From Burkholderiales bacterium (lineage in GTDB: Bacteria; Pseudomonadota; Gammaproteobacteria; Burkholderiales; Ga0077523), in assembly GCA_022843925.1 (NCBI GenBank), contig JALHMS010000006.1:79784-143783 (forward strand): a DNA stretch of 64,000 nucleotides, written 5' to 3'. The notes below the pieces were generated by a model, which made no database searches, was not told the origin of the DNA, and saw nothing but the letters and a program-made list of their open reading frames with translations. A program made the translations under genes and the position numbers. Each line of letters opens with the position of its first letter. Within the stretch, counting starts at the first letter, position 1. Positions 12,622 through 22,200 of this stretch are shown here, in pieces.

Positions 12622-13773
12622 ATGAACCAGCCCTATCCTTCGACGATCCTGCCGGCCGGCGTGCGGTCGCGCTTCGTGCGCGGCGTGAACGGCCTTGATG
12701 TGCACGTGCTGGAAGCCGGGTACGAGACCCTCGGGCGACCCTGCGTGCTGCTGCTGCACGGATTTCCGGAACTCGCTTACAGCTGGCGCAAGGTCATGCG
12801 TCCCCTCGCGGACGCGGGTTACCACGTGATCGCGCCCGACCAGCGCGGTTACGGACGCACGACCGGCTGGAGCGCCGAGTACGACGGGGACGTCGATTCC
12901 TTCCGCATCCTGCAGATGGTGCGCGATGCGATGGCGCTGATCTCGGCCCTCGGCTATCGCCACGTCGCTGCGGTGATCGGTCACGATTTCGGCTCCCCCG
13001 TGGCGGCGTGGTCGGCGCTCGTGCGGCCCGACATCTTCCGTTCCGTGGTGCTCATGAGCGCACCGTTCGGCGGTCCGCCGCCACTGCCCTTCGACACCGA
13101 TCGGCAGGGGAGTCCCGCGACCATCCCCGACGTGCACGCCGGGCTCGCCGCGCTCGACCGGCCGCGGAAGCACTACCAGTGGTACTACTCCGAGCGGCAC
13201 GCCGACGCCGACATGCGCCAGTGCCCGCAGGGGTTGCACGCCTTCCTGCGCGCCTACTACCACATGAAGAGCGCGGACTGGCCCGAGAACCGGCCGTACC
13301 GCCTCGGCGGCTGGATGGCCTCGGAACTCGCGAAGCTGCCCACCTACTACGTCATGGATCTCGACCAGGACATGGCCGCGACCGTCGCGCCGCACATGCC
13401 GACCGACGGGCAGATCGCCGCCTGTGCGTGGCTGCCCGACGAGGAACTGCGCGTCTACAGCGAGGAGTACGGCCGGGTCGGTTTCCAGGGCGGCCTGCAG
13501 TGGTACCGATGCGGTACCGGCGCCCGCCAGGCGGCCGAACTGCAGCTCTTCTCGGGCCGTACGATCGATGTCCCCTCCGCCTTCATCGCGGGCGCCAGCG
13601 ACTGGGGCGTCTACCAGAGGCCCGGCGACTTCGAGCGGATGCAGGGTCAGGCGTGTACACAGATGGTCGACTGCCAGCTGCTGCCCGGCGCAGGCCACTG
13701 GGTGCAGCAGGAGCAACCGGAAGCGGTGAGCCGTCTGCTCGTCGATTTCGTGCAGCGGCACGGCGCCCGCTAG
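12622..13773 (+). CDS. Alpha/beta hydrolase, epoxide-hydrolase-like
   Basis: This 383-residue cytoplasmic enzyme has an alpha/beta-hydrolase fold. The oxyanion-hole motif HGFPE (residues 48-52) and DQRGYGRT are typical of epoxide hydrolases. The nucleophile elbow is GHDFG, with Asp rather than Ser as nucleophile, as in epoxide hydrolases and haloalkane dehalogenases. The catalytic His is in PGAGHWVQQEQP near the C-terminus. A tyrosine-rich lid (YQWYYSERH, RAYYHMK) would supply the ring-opening tyrosines. It probably hydrolyses an epoxide or ester; the physiological substrate is unknown. The ATG at 12622 has CGGAGG at 12611-12616. It is flanked by a terminator upstream and argC downstream. Confidence 0.8.
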   Translation: MNQPYPSTILPAGVRSRFVRGVNGLDVHVLEAGYETLGRPCVLLLHGFPELAYSWRKVMRPLADAGYHVIAPDQRGYGRTTGWSAEYDGDVDSFRILQMVRDAMALISALGYRHVAAVIGHDFGSPVAAWSALVRPDIFRSVVLMSAPFGGPPPLPFDTDRQGSPATIPDVHAGLAALDRPRKHYQWYYSERHADADMRQCPQGLHAFLRAYYHMKSADWPENRPYRLGGWMASELAKLPTYYVMDLDQDMAATVAPHMPTDGQIAACAWLPDEELRVYSEEYGRVGFQGGLQWYRCGTGARQAAELQLFSGRTIDVPSAFIAGASDWGVYQRPGDFERMQGQACTQMVDCQLLPGAGHWVQQEQPEAVSRLLVDFVQRHGAR

Positions 13774-13787
13774 CGGCAGCGCGGTTT

Positions 13788-13802
13788 ACCCGCGGCGCGG
13801 GT
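13788..13802. other. Small hairpin between the hydrolase and argC
   Basis: ACCCGC and GCGGGT form a perfect 6-bp stem around GGC, 14 bp after the hydrolase stop codon and 49 bp before argC. There is no T-run, so a terminator role is doubtful. Confidence 0.3.
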
Positions 13803-13851
13803 TGCACCACACTGCGTCGCTCCGATTTCCACTTCTCCGGACGAGTTCGCC

Positions 13852-14793
13852 ATGGCGTTCCAGGTCTTCGTCGACGGTCAGGAAGGCACGACCGGTCTGC
13901 GCATCCACGAGTACCTCGCGCGGCGCAGCGATGTCGCGCTGATCAGGATCGATCCCGCGCGGCGCAAGGACGTCGTCGCACGACGCGAGTTGATCAATGC
14001 GTCGGACGTGACCTTCCTCTGCCTGCCCGATCAGGCGGCCGTCGAGTCCGTCGCGCTCGTCGACAATCCGCGCACGTGCATCATCGATGCTTCCACGGCG
14101 CATCGCATCGCGTCCGGTTGGGAGTTCGGCCTGCCGGAACTTACCCCCGATCAGCGGGCCCGCCTGCGCGCCACGAAGCGGATCGCCAATCCAGGCTGCC
14201 ACGCGTCGGCGTTCATCGTCGCGGTGAAGCCGCTGGTCGCGCTGGGCATCCTCGCGCCCGATCATCCGCTTGCAGCGCATTCCATCACCGGCTACTCCGG
14301 CGGGGGCAAGAAGATGATCGAGCAGTACGGCACCGCAGCCGGCGCCCTGAACGCGCCCCGGCCGTACGCGCTGAAGCTTGCGCACAAGCATCTCCCCGAG
14401 ATGCGCGTCCACTGCGGCCTGGCGAACGCGCCGATCTTCACCCCGATCGTCGGGCCGTTCTACAAGGGGCTCGCGGTCACGGTGTTCCTCGAACCCAAGC
14501 GGCTCGCGAAACCGATGGGCCCCGCGGCGCTTCGTGATGCGCTCGCCGGGTACTACGCCGGTGAGCCCTTCATCCGGGTCGCCGAGTTCGACAACGACGC
14601 GAACTGCGTGGACGGTTTCTTCGACGTGGAGGGTTCCAACGACACCAATCGTGTGGACCTCTTCGTGTTCGGAAACGACGAGCAGGTGATCGTCATCGCG
14701 CGTCTCGACAATCTCGGCAAGGGAGCGTCCGGGGCAGCGGTCCAGTCGATGAACGTGCACCTCGGTGTCGAGGAGACGCTCGGTCTGGTGTGA
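13852..14793 (+). CDS. argC: N-acetyl-gamma-glutamyl-phosphate reductase, short (type 2) form
   Basis: This 313-residue NADPH-dependent dehydrogenase carries out the third step of arginine synthesis. The N-terminal Rossmann segment [20 protein letters not shown] (residues 4-23) and the catalytic Cys in NPGCHASAF identify ArgC, and the short length with VDGQEGTTG marks the type 2 subgroup. A glycine-rich [16 protein letters not shown] loop follows. Other arginine genes are not adjacent; argA is about 15 kb away. The stop codon directly abuts repeat array A. ATG at 13852; the ribosome-binding site is weak. Confidence 0.92.
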   Translation: MAFQVFVDGQEGTTGLRIHEYLARRSDVALIRIDPARRKDVVARRELINASDVTFLCLPDQAAVESVALVDNPRTCIIDASTAHRIASGWEFGLPELTPDQRARLRATKRIANPGCHASAFIVAVKPLVALGILAPDHPLAAHSITGYSGGGKKMIEQYGTAAGALNAPRPYALKLAHKHLPEMRVHCGLANAPIFTPIVGPFYKGLAVTVFLEPKRLAKPMGPAALRDALAGYYAGEPFIRVAEFDNDANCVDGFFDVEGSNDTNRVDLFVFGNDEQVIVIARLDNLGKGASGAAVQSMNVHLGVEETLGLV

Positions 14794-15206
14794 TGGACGA
14801 CGGGGGCCATGGCCGCCTCTCGGGCCTGACGGCCCGCGGCGGCTTGGCCGCGTGGAGTACCAACAAGGGGAGGGCCCCTTGTATATCCCCCGTGCATGCA
14901 CCACCGATCATTGGAAATGGGCAACGGTGGTGTAGGAGAGCGGCCCATGGCCGCCTCTCGGGCCTGACGGCCCGCGGCGGCTTGGCCGCGTGGAGTACCA
15001 ACAAGGGGAGGGCCCCTTGTATATCCCCCGTGCATGCACCACCGACCATTGGAAATGGGCAACGGTGGTGTAGGAGAGCGGCCCATGGCTGCCTCTCGGG
15101 CCTGACGGCCCGCGGCGGCTTGGCCGCGTGGAGTACCAACAAGGGGAGGGCCCCTTGTATATCCCCCTTGGTGCACCACGCACAGTTGGAATGGGTCACG
15201 CTTTCT

Positions 15207-15296
15207 GTAGGAGCGGCCCATGGCCGCGAAAGCGATGGTTCCGGGTGAAGCGCTTCCTTGCAACCACCGCTTTTCGGGGGCATGGCCCCCTCCTAC
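15207..15296 (+). repeat. 90-bp inverted REP pair (REPIN) inside array A
   Basis: It starts with GTAGGAGCGGCCCATGGCCGC and ends with GGGGGCATGGCCCCCTCCTAC, two head-to-head REP hairpins with CAT-centred loops. The next 45 bp hold the linker box GCGCCACCG. Confidence 0.8.
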
Positions 15297-15612
15297 AAAG
15301 CGGTGGTTGCGCCACCGGCTGCGGGAATGGGCCGCGCTCTTGTAGGAGCGGCCCATGGCCGCCTCTCGGGCCTGACGGCCCGCGGCGGCTTGGCCGCGTG
15401 GAGTACCAACAAGGGGAGGGCCCCTTGTATATCCCCCGTGCATGCACCACCGATCATTGGAAATGGGCAACGGTGGTGTAGGAGAGCGGCCCATGGCTGC
15501 CTCTCGGGCCTGACGGCGCGCGGCGGCTTGGCCGCAGGGCGTACCAACAAGGGGAGGGCCCCTTGTATATCCCCCGTGGCGCACCACCGACCGCGGAAAT
15601 GGCCGCGCTTTC

Positions 15613-15702
15613 TGTAGGAGCGGCCCATGGCCGCGAAAGCGCCGATTGTCGTCGAGGCGCTTCCTTGCGCTCACCGCTGTCGGGGCCATGGGCCCCTCCT
15701 AC
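15613..15702 (+). repeat. Second 90-bp REPIN, at the end of array A
   Basis: It has the same layout and exactly the same 90-bp length as the pair at 15207. It ends 18 bp before the araC stop codon. Confidence 0.8.
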
Positions 15703-15720
15703 ACGTCGCGCAAAGAGTTT

Positions 15721-16587
15721 CTATCCACGCGTGCCGAACAGCCGGCTCGGTGGCGCGCCGAGCGTGCGGGTCACCATGGCCGTGAAGGCGCTGGCGCTTG
15801 CATAGCCCAGTTCGGCGGCAATGTGCCCGATGGGTTTGCGATGGGCCGCCATGGCGAGTGCCCGTGCCAGCAGCACCTGCTGGCGCCATTGCAGGAACGT
15901 GGTGCCCAGTTCCTGCCGGAAGAGCCGCGCGACGGTCCGCGGGCTCGCCCCCGATGCCGCTGCCCAGCCTTCCAGCGTTGAGTGACGGGTGGGCTCGGTC
16001 AGCACGGCCTCGCAGAGTGACCGCAGCCGCTTGTCACGAGGGAGGTCCACGCCTAGTGGTACCGGATTCGCCGCGCGTACTTCGCTCATCACGAGCGCTC
16101 CCAGATGCCGCTCCCGGTCGAGATCCTCCGCTGTCATCGGGGCCGGCTCGGCTGCATCGCGATCATCGGCCCGGGTATCGAGCGCTGCCACGAGGGCGCG
16201 CAACAGCGGCGAGACCTCCAGTACGCGGCAGTGGCGCCAGGCTGCCTCGGCGTCGCGCGGGACATCGGGTCCGCAGCAGCCGCCGGGCTGATGGAAGTAG
16301 AGCGTCCGCAGGTCGCTGTCCTCCACCACCGTCACGGCATGTTCGACACCCGGCGGGATCCAGACCGCCCGCGACGGCGGCACGATGAACGTCCCGTGCT
16401 CGACCGTCACGCGGACGACACCCGTGGTGGACGTCGCGAGCTGTGCCCACGCGTGCGCGTGGGGAAGGACTTCGGTGTCGGCCCGCAGATGGCTCTCCTT
16501 CGCGCGGACGGGGCGGTCCGGCCCTGGGCGGAAGAGGTGCGGCGTGACGGCTTCGAGGCGGACGGGCGATCGGGCGGACGGGCGCAT
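15721..16587 (-). CDS. AraC-family regulator with N-terminal cupin
   Basis: This 288-residue regulator has an N-terminal cupin-like sensor (LPHAHAWAQL, PPSRAVWIPPGVEHAV) and a C-terminal double helix-turn-helix (ASGASPRTVARLFRQELG and PIGHIAAELGYASASAFTAMVTRTLG), the AraC signature. The cupin/HTH layout matches the NimR type, which controls a divergently placed MFS exporter. Here the MFS gene starts 109 bp away on the opposite strand, so it probably regulates that transporter and itself. The start at 16585-16587 is the first ATG before the conserved region. Confidence 0.88.
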   Translation of the reverse strand: MRPSARSPVRLEAVTPHLFRPGPDRPVRAKESHLRADTEVLPHAHAWAQLATSTTGVVRVTVEHGTFIVPPSRAVWIPPGVEHAVTVVEDSDLRTLYFHQPGGCCGPDVPRDAEAAWRHCRVLEVSPLLRALVAALDTRADDRDAAEPAPMTAEDLDRERHLGALVMSEVRAANPVPLGVDLPRDKRLRSLCEAVLTEPTRHSTLEGWAAASGASPRTVARLFRQELGTTFLQWRQQVLLARALAMAAHRKPIGHIAAELGYASASAFTAMVTRTLGAPPSRLFGTRG

Positions 16588-16696
16588 GGCGGCGGTGCAG
16601 CGATGTTCGGGGCGAAGCGATCCGGATGGCCGGATCTCGATAGAACTTGTCGAAGCATCGTAACACTGCCCTTCGCGACGGGCCTACAGTGCCGCG

Positions 16697-17968
16697 ATGA
16701 AGACCATGCCCCCGGATTCCCCCACGCGCGCGACGCCCGCACCGGCCCTGCGCGCCGACGCCCGCACGATTGCCCTCGTGGGGCTTGCCCACGGCACCTC
16801 CCATTTCTTCCACCTACTGCTCGCGCCGCTGTTCCCGTGGTTCATCAGCGACTTCGGGTTCAGCTACTCGGAACTCGGCCTGCTGATCACCGTGTTCTTC
16901 GTGGTGTCGGGCGTGGGCCAGGCGAGCGCCGGCTTCCTCGTGGACCGCATCGGCGCGCGCCCCGTGCTCTTCTTCGCCATGGGCTGCTTCGTGGCCGCCG
17001 GCCTCGCCGGATCGATGGCGCAAGGGTACGGCGGACTCATGCTCGCGGCGGCCCTGGCGGGGCTCGGCAACGCGCCGTTCCATCCGGCCGACTTCACGAT
17101 CCTGAACAAGCGGGTCTCCGCGCCGCGGCTGGGTCACGCGTTCTCCATCCACGGGATCTCCGGCAACCTCGGCTGGGCCGTGGCACCGCTCTTCCTGGCC
17201 GGCCTGACCACCCTCACGGGCTCGTGGCGCATCGCCCTCCTCGGTGCCTCGCTCGTCGCACTCGCCGCGCTGGTCATTCTCGTCGCGCGTCGCGATGCCA
17301 TCGACGACCGCCAGGGGACCTGGGCCCACGAGACGCGGGCTGCGGCCGGGTATCCGACCCGTCCCGAGCACACGCTCGCGTTCCTCCGCCTGCCGTCCGT
17401 CTGGCTCTGCTTCTCCTTCTTCTTCTGGTCCACGGCGGCCATGAGTGCCATCCAGAGCTTCGCGAGCCCGGCGCTGCACCAGATCTACGGGCTGCCGCTC
17501 GGCGTGACCGCGATGGTGGTGACGGGCTTCATGCTCTGCAGTGCGGGCGGGATGATCGCCGGTGGCTTTCTCGTCGGGCGGGCCGAGCGCCTGGAGCGGC
17601 TCATCGCCGTGTGCCTGCTGGCGGCGGCGGGGATGCTCGCGCTCGTGGGGTCTGGTGTGCTGCCCGGCTACGTGGCGGTCGCCGTGGCCGCCCTCGCGGG
17701 TGCGGGCACCGGCCTCGCCGGCCCGTCGCGCGACATGCTCATCAAGCGGGCATCACCGCCCGGTGCCACGGGGCGGGTCTACGGGACGGTGTACTCGGGG
17801 CTGGATCTCGGCTTCGCGGTGTCGTCGCCGCTGTTCGGCGCCCTGATGGACCACGGGCATCCCGGCGGTGTCTTCATGGGCGCCGCGGCCGCGCTGCTGA
17901 TGGGGGTCGGGTCCGCGGCGATGGTGGGCCGCGAGGTGGCCGTCCGGGCCCGCGTGCGGATGGCCTGA
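16697..17968 (+). CDS. MFS transporter, fosmidomycin-resistance-like
   Basis: This 423-residue major facilitator has about 12 membrane helices. The first helix carries GLAHGTSHFFHLLLAPLFPW (residues 29-48), typical of the Fsr-like branch. The loop motif GFLVDRIGARPVLFFAMG corresponds to the MFS signature between helices 2 and 3. It is probably a drug or small-molecule exporter, controlled by the divergent AraC-type gene. Its stop is only 7 bp from the end of the convergent RND adaptor gene. Confidence 0.85.
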   Translation: MKTMPPDSPTRATPAPALRADARTIALVGLAHGTSHFFHLLLAPLFPWFISDFGFSYSELGLLITVFFVVSGVGQASAGFLVDRIGARPVLFFAMGCFVAAGLAGSMAQGYGGLMLAAALAGLGNAPFHPADFTILNKRVSAPRLGHAFSIHGISGNLGWAVAPLFLAGLTTLTGSWRIALLGASLVALAALVILVARRDAIDDRQGTWAHETRAAAGYPTRPEHTLAFLRLPSVWLCFSFFFWSTAAMSAIQSFASPALHQIYGLPLGVTAMVVTGFMLCSAGGMIAGGFLVGRAERLERLIAVCLLAAAGMLALVGSGVLPGYVAVAVAALAGAGTGLAGPSRDMLIKRASPPGATGRVYGTVYSGLDLGFAVSSPLFGALMDHGHPGGVFMGAAAALLMGVGSAAMVGREVAVRARVRMA

Positions 17969-17975
17969 GGCCGAC

Positions 17976-19193
17976 TCAGCTGCCCGCTTTCTTTGCAGGT
18001 GCCTGCGGCACCACCTTCACCTCGACGCCGTTCGCCAGCGAGTCCGACGGGTTCAGGATGACGTCCTCCGAGCCGTCGAGGCCGGACACCACCTCCACCT
18101 CCGTGCCGAAGTCCCGCCCCAGCTGGATGGGGACGAGTGCGGTGCGACGGTCGGCTTTCGCGACACCCACCACCACACCCTCGGGACGGAACAGGAGCGC
18201 GTTCACGGGCAGCATCAGCGCCCGCTGACCGGCGTCCAGCTTCAGGCGCACTTCCGCATAGCCTCCGGGGAGCAGTTCGCCCGACGCGTTGTCGACCTCC
18301 ACCTCGGCGAGCAGCGTGCGCGAACCCGCGTCGATCGACCGGGTGTTGCGCGTGAGCTTTCCCGGAAAGGTTCGCCCCGGGAACTCCGCCAGCAGCAGTT
18401 CGGCGGCCACGCCGGGTCGGGCTTCCGCGGCGTACATCTGCGGCACGTTCACGAACACGCGCAGCTTGTGCGTGGCGGCGAGATGGAACAGCTCGCGACC
18501 CGCGGTTCCGCTGCCTGCCTCGATCAACGCGCCGACGTCGGTGTTGCGCGCCGTGATCACGCCATCGAACGGCGCGACCACGCGCTTGAACCCCTGCAGC
18601 TTGCGCAGGCGCGCCACCTGGAAGCGTCCGGCCTCCACCGCCGCCCGGCGTTCCGCGGCCGCGCCGGTGCGCTCTTCCACGGCCTGACGGGTGACCGCAC
18701 CGCTCTTCAGCAGTGTCTCCCAGCGCGCCGCCGTGGCCGCCGCCAGCCGGTAGTCCGCCTCCATCCGGGCGAGGTCCGCCTGGGACTGCCGCAACTGGTC
18801 GTCGATCTCGGGCGTGTCGATCTCCGCCAGCAGGGCGCCGGCCTTCACCTGCTGTCCGATGTCGGCATGCCAGCGGGCGAGGTATCCGGAAGTGCGCGCG
18901 TGGATCGGCGTGGAGACGAAGGGCTGCATGTTCCCCGGCAGCACCACGTCGCGCGTGGCGTCCGCCGGCTTCGCGCGGATGACGGAGACGGCCATCGCGC
19001 TGCGGTTCGCGGTCTCCCGCTCGAGCGCGGCGCGGGCCTCGATGCGCGGCTGGATGCCGAACACGGCGGTGAGTGCCACGCCGATGCCCAGCAGTCCGAT
19101 CAGCAGCCAGCGACGCGGGAATCGTCGCTGGCGCATCTGGATCGGTGCGCCCGGGCGGGCAGTGTTCTCGGGACGGGATCCGGTCGGTTGCAT
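17976..19193 (-). CDS. RND efflux periplasmic adaptor (membrane fusion protein)
   Basis: This 405-residue adaptor has one N-terminal membrane anchor (RRWLLIGLLGIGVALTAVFG, residues 27-46), split lipoyl halves (STPIHARTSGYLARWHADIG; RVVAPFDGVITARNTDVG) around an alpha-helical hairpin, then beta-barrel and membrane-proximal domains. It links the inner-membrane pump to an outer-membrane channel. It lies 19 bp downstream of the pump gene on the same strand, so the order is pump then adaptor. No TolC-type channel gene is nearby. Confidence 0.9.
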   Translation of the reverse strand: MQPTGSRPENTARPGAPIQMRQRRFPRRWLLIGLLGIGVALTAVFGIQPRIEARAALERETANRSAMAVSVIRAKPADATRDVVLPGNMQPFVSTPIHARTSGYLARWHADIGQQVKAGALLAEIDTPEIDDQLRQSQADLARMEADYRLAAATAARWETLLKSGAVTRQAVEERTGAAAERRAAVEAGRFQVARLRKLQGFKRVVAPFDGVITARNTDVGALIEAGSGTAGRELFHLAATHKLRVFVNVPQMYAAEARPGVAAELLLAEFPGRTFPGKLTRNTRSIDAGSRTLLAEVEVDNASGELLPGGYAEVRLKLDAGQRALMLPVNALLFRPEGVVVGVAKADRRTALVPIQLGRDFGTEVEVVSGLDGSEDVILNPSDSLANGVEVKVVPQAPAKKAGS

Positions 19194-19212
19194 GGTTCTT
19201 TCCTCGAATCGG

Positions 19213-22200
19213 TCAGACGGGGCTCGCAGCCGGAAGATCGGCCACCGGCGCCGGGCGGGAGCGCCCGAGATGGCCGTGGATCAGCGCGAACACCACGGGC
19301 ACGAAGAGCAGCGTCGCAACGGTGGCGAAGAGAAGACCGCCGATCACGGCGCGGCCCAGCGGGGCGTTCTGCTCGCCGCCTTCGCCGAGGCCCAGGGCCA
19401 TGGGGACCATGCCGATGATCATCGCGAGCGCGGTCATGAGCACCGGACGGAAGCGGCCGAAGCCTGCCTCGATCGCCGCACGGGTCGCGTCGACACCCGC
19501 CTGCAGTTGCTCCCGGGCGAAACTGACCACCAGGATGCTGTTCGCCGTCGCTATCCCCATCGCCATGATGGCGCCCGTCAGTGCCGGCACGCTCACCGTG
19601 GTGCCGGTGGCGAAGAGCGTCCACACGATGCCGGCGAGCGCGGCCGGCAGGGCGGTGATGATGATGAAGGGGTCGAGCCACGACTGGAAGTTCACGACCA
19701 TGAGCAGGTAGACGAGCACCACCGCGAACACGAGGCCCAGCATCAGGCCGCGGAAGGAGGACGTCATCGTCTCGATCTGCCCGCGGACCGTGAGTTTCGA
19801 GCCCTTGGGAAGATCCTTCTCGCCGTCCTTCACGATGGCGTCGATGGCGTCCGCCACGCCGCCGAGATCGCGCCCCTGCACCGCACCGAAGATGTCGAGC
19901 ACGGGCTGCACGTTCCAGTGGCTGATCACCGCCCGCTCGGACTCGCGCGTCATCGTCGAGAAGTCACCCAGCAGGTTCTGGCGGTCCGAGCCGTGACCCG
20001 ACACCGGGATGGACGCGATGGACTGCAGCGAATCGATGCTGTGCTGCGGCACCTGCGTGATGATGTTGTAGCTCACGCCGTTCTTCGGGTTCAGCCAGAA
20101 CGTCGGGCTCGTCTGCAGGCTGCCGGACAGCGTGATCAGCACGTTCCGCGCGATGTCGATCTGATTGAGTCCGGCCTGCTGCGCCTTCGTGCGGTCCACG
20201 GTGACCTGCAGCTTCGGCTGGTCGGCCGGTTGCTGGATGCGGAGATCGGCAATCCCCGGGATGCGTGCGAGCCTGCCCATCATCTCGATGGCGAACGCGC
20301 GATTGCCCTCGATGTTGCGGCCCGCGATCTGGATGTCGATGGGCGCCGGGAGGCCGAAGTTCAGGATCTGGCTCACGATGTCCGAGGGCAGCACGTAGAA
20401 CATGAGCCCGGGGAACTTCTCCGGCAGCTCGGCACGCAGTCGCCGCACGTACTCCGCCGTGGGCGCGTGACCGCGCCTGAGCGCCACCTGGATGTCGGCA
20501 TCCGCCACGCCCAGGGTGCCCGACATGTTGTACGACATGTTCGTGCCCGACAGCGGCAGGCCGATGTTGTCGAGGATCGTCGCGACCTCGTCCGGCGGGA
20601 TGATCCGGCGGATCTCCTGTTCCACGAGGTCGCAGATCCGCGCCATCTCCTCGATGCGCGTCCCGGTCTTCGCGCGCACGTGCAGCTTGAACTGGCCGGC
20701 ATCGACCGCAGGGAAGAAGTCGCGGCCCACCCACGGCAGCAACGCGACCGACACCGCGCAGCCGGCGACGAAGGTCGTGATGAAGAGCTTGCGATGCCGG
20801 AGGCAGCCTTCGAGCGTCGCGCGATAGCCCTCCCGCACGCCGGCGAAGCCACGTTCGAACGCGCGGTGGAAGCGCACGAACGGGTTGCGGCTCGGTCGGG
20901 GATGTCCGTGATCCAGCACGCCGGCGCGCAGCAGGTACTTCGCGAGCGTCGGCACCAGGGTGCGCGAGAAGAGGTAGGAGGCCAGCATCGCGAACACCAC
21001 CGCTTCGGCGAGCGGGACGAACAGATATCGCGCCACGCCGGTCAGCATGAACATCGGCACGAACACGATGCAGATGGCGAGCGTGGACACGAGCGTCGGG
21101 ATCGCGATCTGGCTGGCACCTTCCAGGATCGCCTTGTCGAGCGGTTCCCCCGCCTCGAGGTGCTGGCTGATGTTCTCGATGGCGACCGTGGCATCGTCCA
21201 CCAGGATCCCGACCGCGAGCGCGAGGCCGCCGAGGGTCATGATGTTGATCGTCTCGCCCAGCGCCGAGAGCGCGATGAGCGATGTCAGGATCGACAGCGG
21301 GATCGTCACCGCGATGATGAGTGTCCCGCGCCAGCTGCCCAGGAAGAGCAGGATCATGAGGGCGGTGAGGCAGCCCGCCAGGATCGCCTCGTGCACGACG
21401 CCGTCGACCGCGGCGCGCACGAACACGGACTGGTCCACGGCCGTGCTGATCTCGAGATCGGGCGGCAGGCCGTCCTTCATCCGTGGAAGTTCCTCCTTCA
21501 CGCGCTTCACGATGTCGAGCGTCGACGCCGTGCCGTACTTCAGGATGTTCACGAGCACGGCCCGCTGCCCGTCGTGGCGCACGATGTTCGTCTGCGGCTG
21601 GAAACCGTCGTGGACCTGCGCGACGTCGCGGACGTAGATGGTCCCGGCGCCGGTCGTGCGGATCGGGAGATCGTTCAACTCGGCGATGGTCTTCGGGCTG
21701 CCGTTCAATCCGACGTTGTACTCGAACTCGCCGATCTTCGCGGAGCCCGTGGGCAGGATGAGGTTCTGCGCATTGATGGCATTGACGACATCGAGCGGTG
21801 ACAGGCGTTTCGCCTGCAGCGCGCGCGAATCGATGTCGACCATCACCGATCGGAACTTGCCGCCGTAGGGGTAGGGCATGACCGCGCCCTGGACCGTCGC
21901 GAGCTGCGTGCGCATGAAGCTGTTCGCGAGGTCGAAGATCTCGTGCTCGCCGAGCGAGCGGCTGGACAGCGCGAGCTGCAGGATCGGGACGGTCGAGGCG
22001 TTGTACGTGAGGATCAGCGGTGCCGTCGTGCCCTGCGGATAGCCGCCCATCACCGTCTGCGCGATGGCCGTGATCTGCGCGAGCGACGCCGGGATGTTCG
22101 CGCCGCCGTGGAAGAACACCTTCACGACACCCACGCCGTTGTACGTCTGCGACTCGATGCGCTCGATGTCGTTGACCGTCGCCGACATGGCGCGCTCGAA

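Larger units (their letters stand above)
14794..15702 (+). repeat. Repeat array A: six units of about 135-138 bp built on GTAG-REP hairpins
   Basis: After a diverged first unit that starts at the base after the argC stop codon, GTAGGAG feet recur at 14932, 15070, 15207, 15342, 15478 and 15613 (spacings 138, 137, 135, 136, 135). Units at 14794, 14932, 15070, 15342 and 15478 are class II: one REP hairpin (GCGGCCCATGGCCGC) followed by other hairpins including CAAGGGG-AGGG-CCCCTTG. Units at 15207 and 15613 are class I: 90-bp inverted REP pairs. The array fills the space between convergent argC and araC and contains no credible gene. Open frames through it result from unit lengths divisible by three. 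Confidence 0.85.

Noticed and set aside
14553..15689. Long overlapping open frames in all directions through array A, and similar ones through arrays B and C
   Set aside because: Translations are periodic and follow unit lengths of 135 and 138 bp, which are multiples of three. They have no homology, no start signals and no codon-position bias independent of the repeat.
16621..16634. TCCGG-ATGG-CCGGA inverted repeat in the AraC/MFS intergenic region as an operator
   Set aside because: Only five base pairs per arm in GC-rich DNA; expected by chance at this frequency.
18814..21801. A 995-codon open frame opposite the RND pump
   Set aside because: High-GC codon bias shadow. The translation is rich in His, Arg and Asp and unlike any family, whereas the minus-strand product is a full RND transporter.
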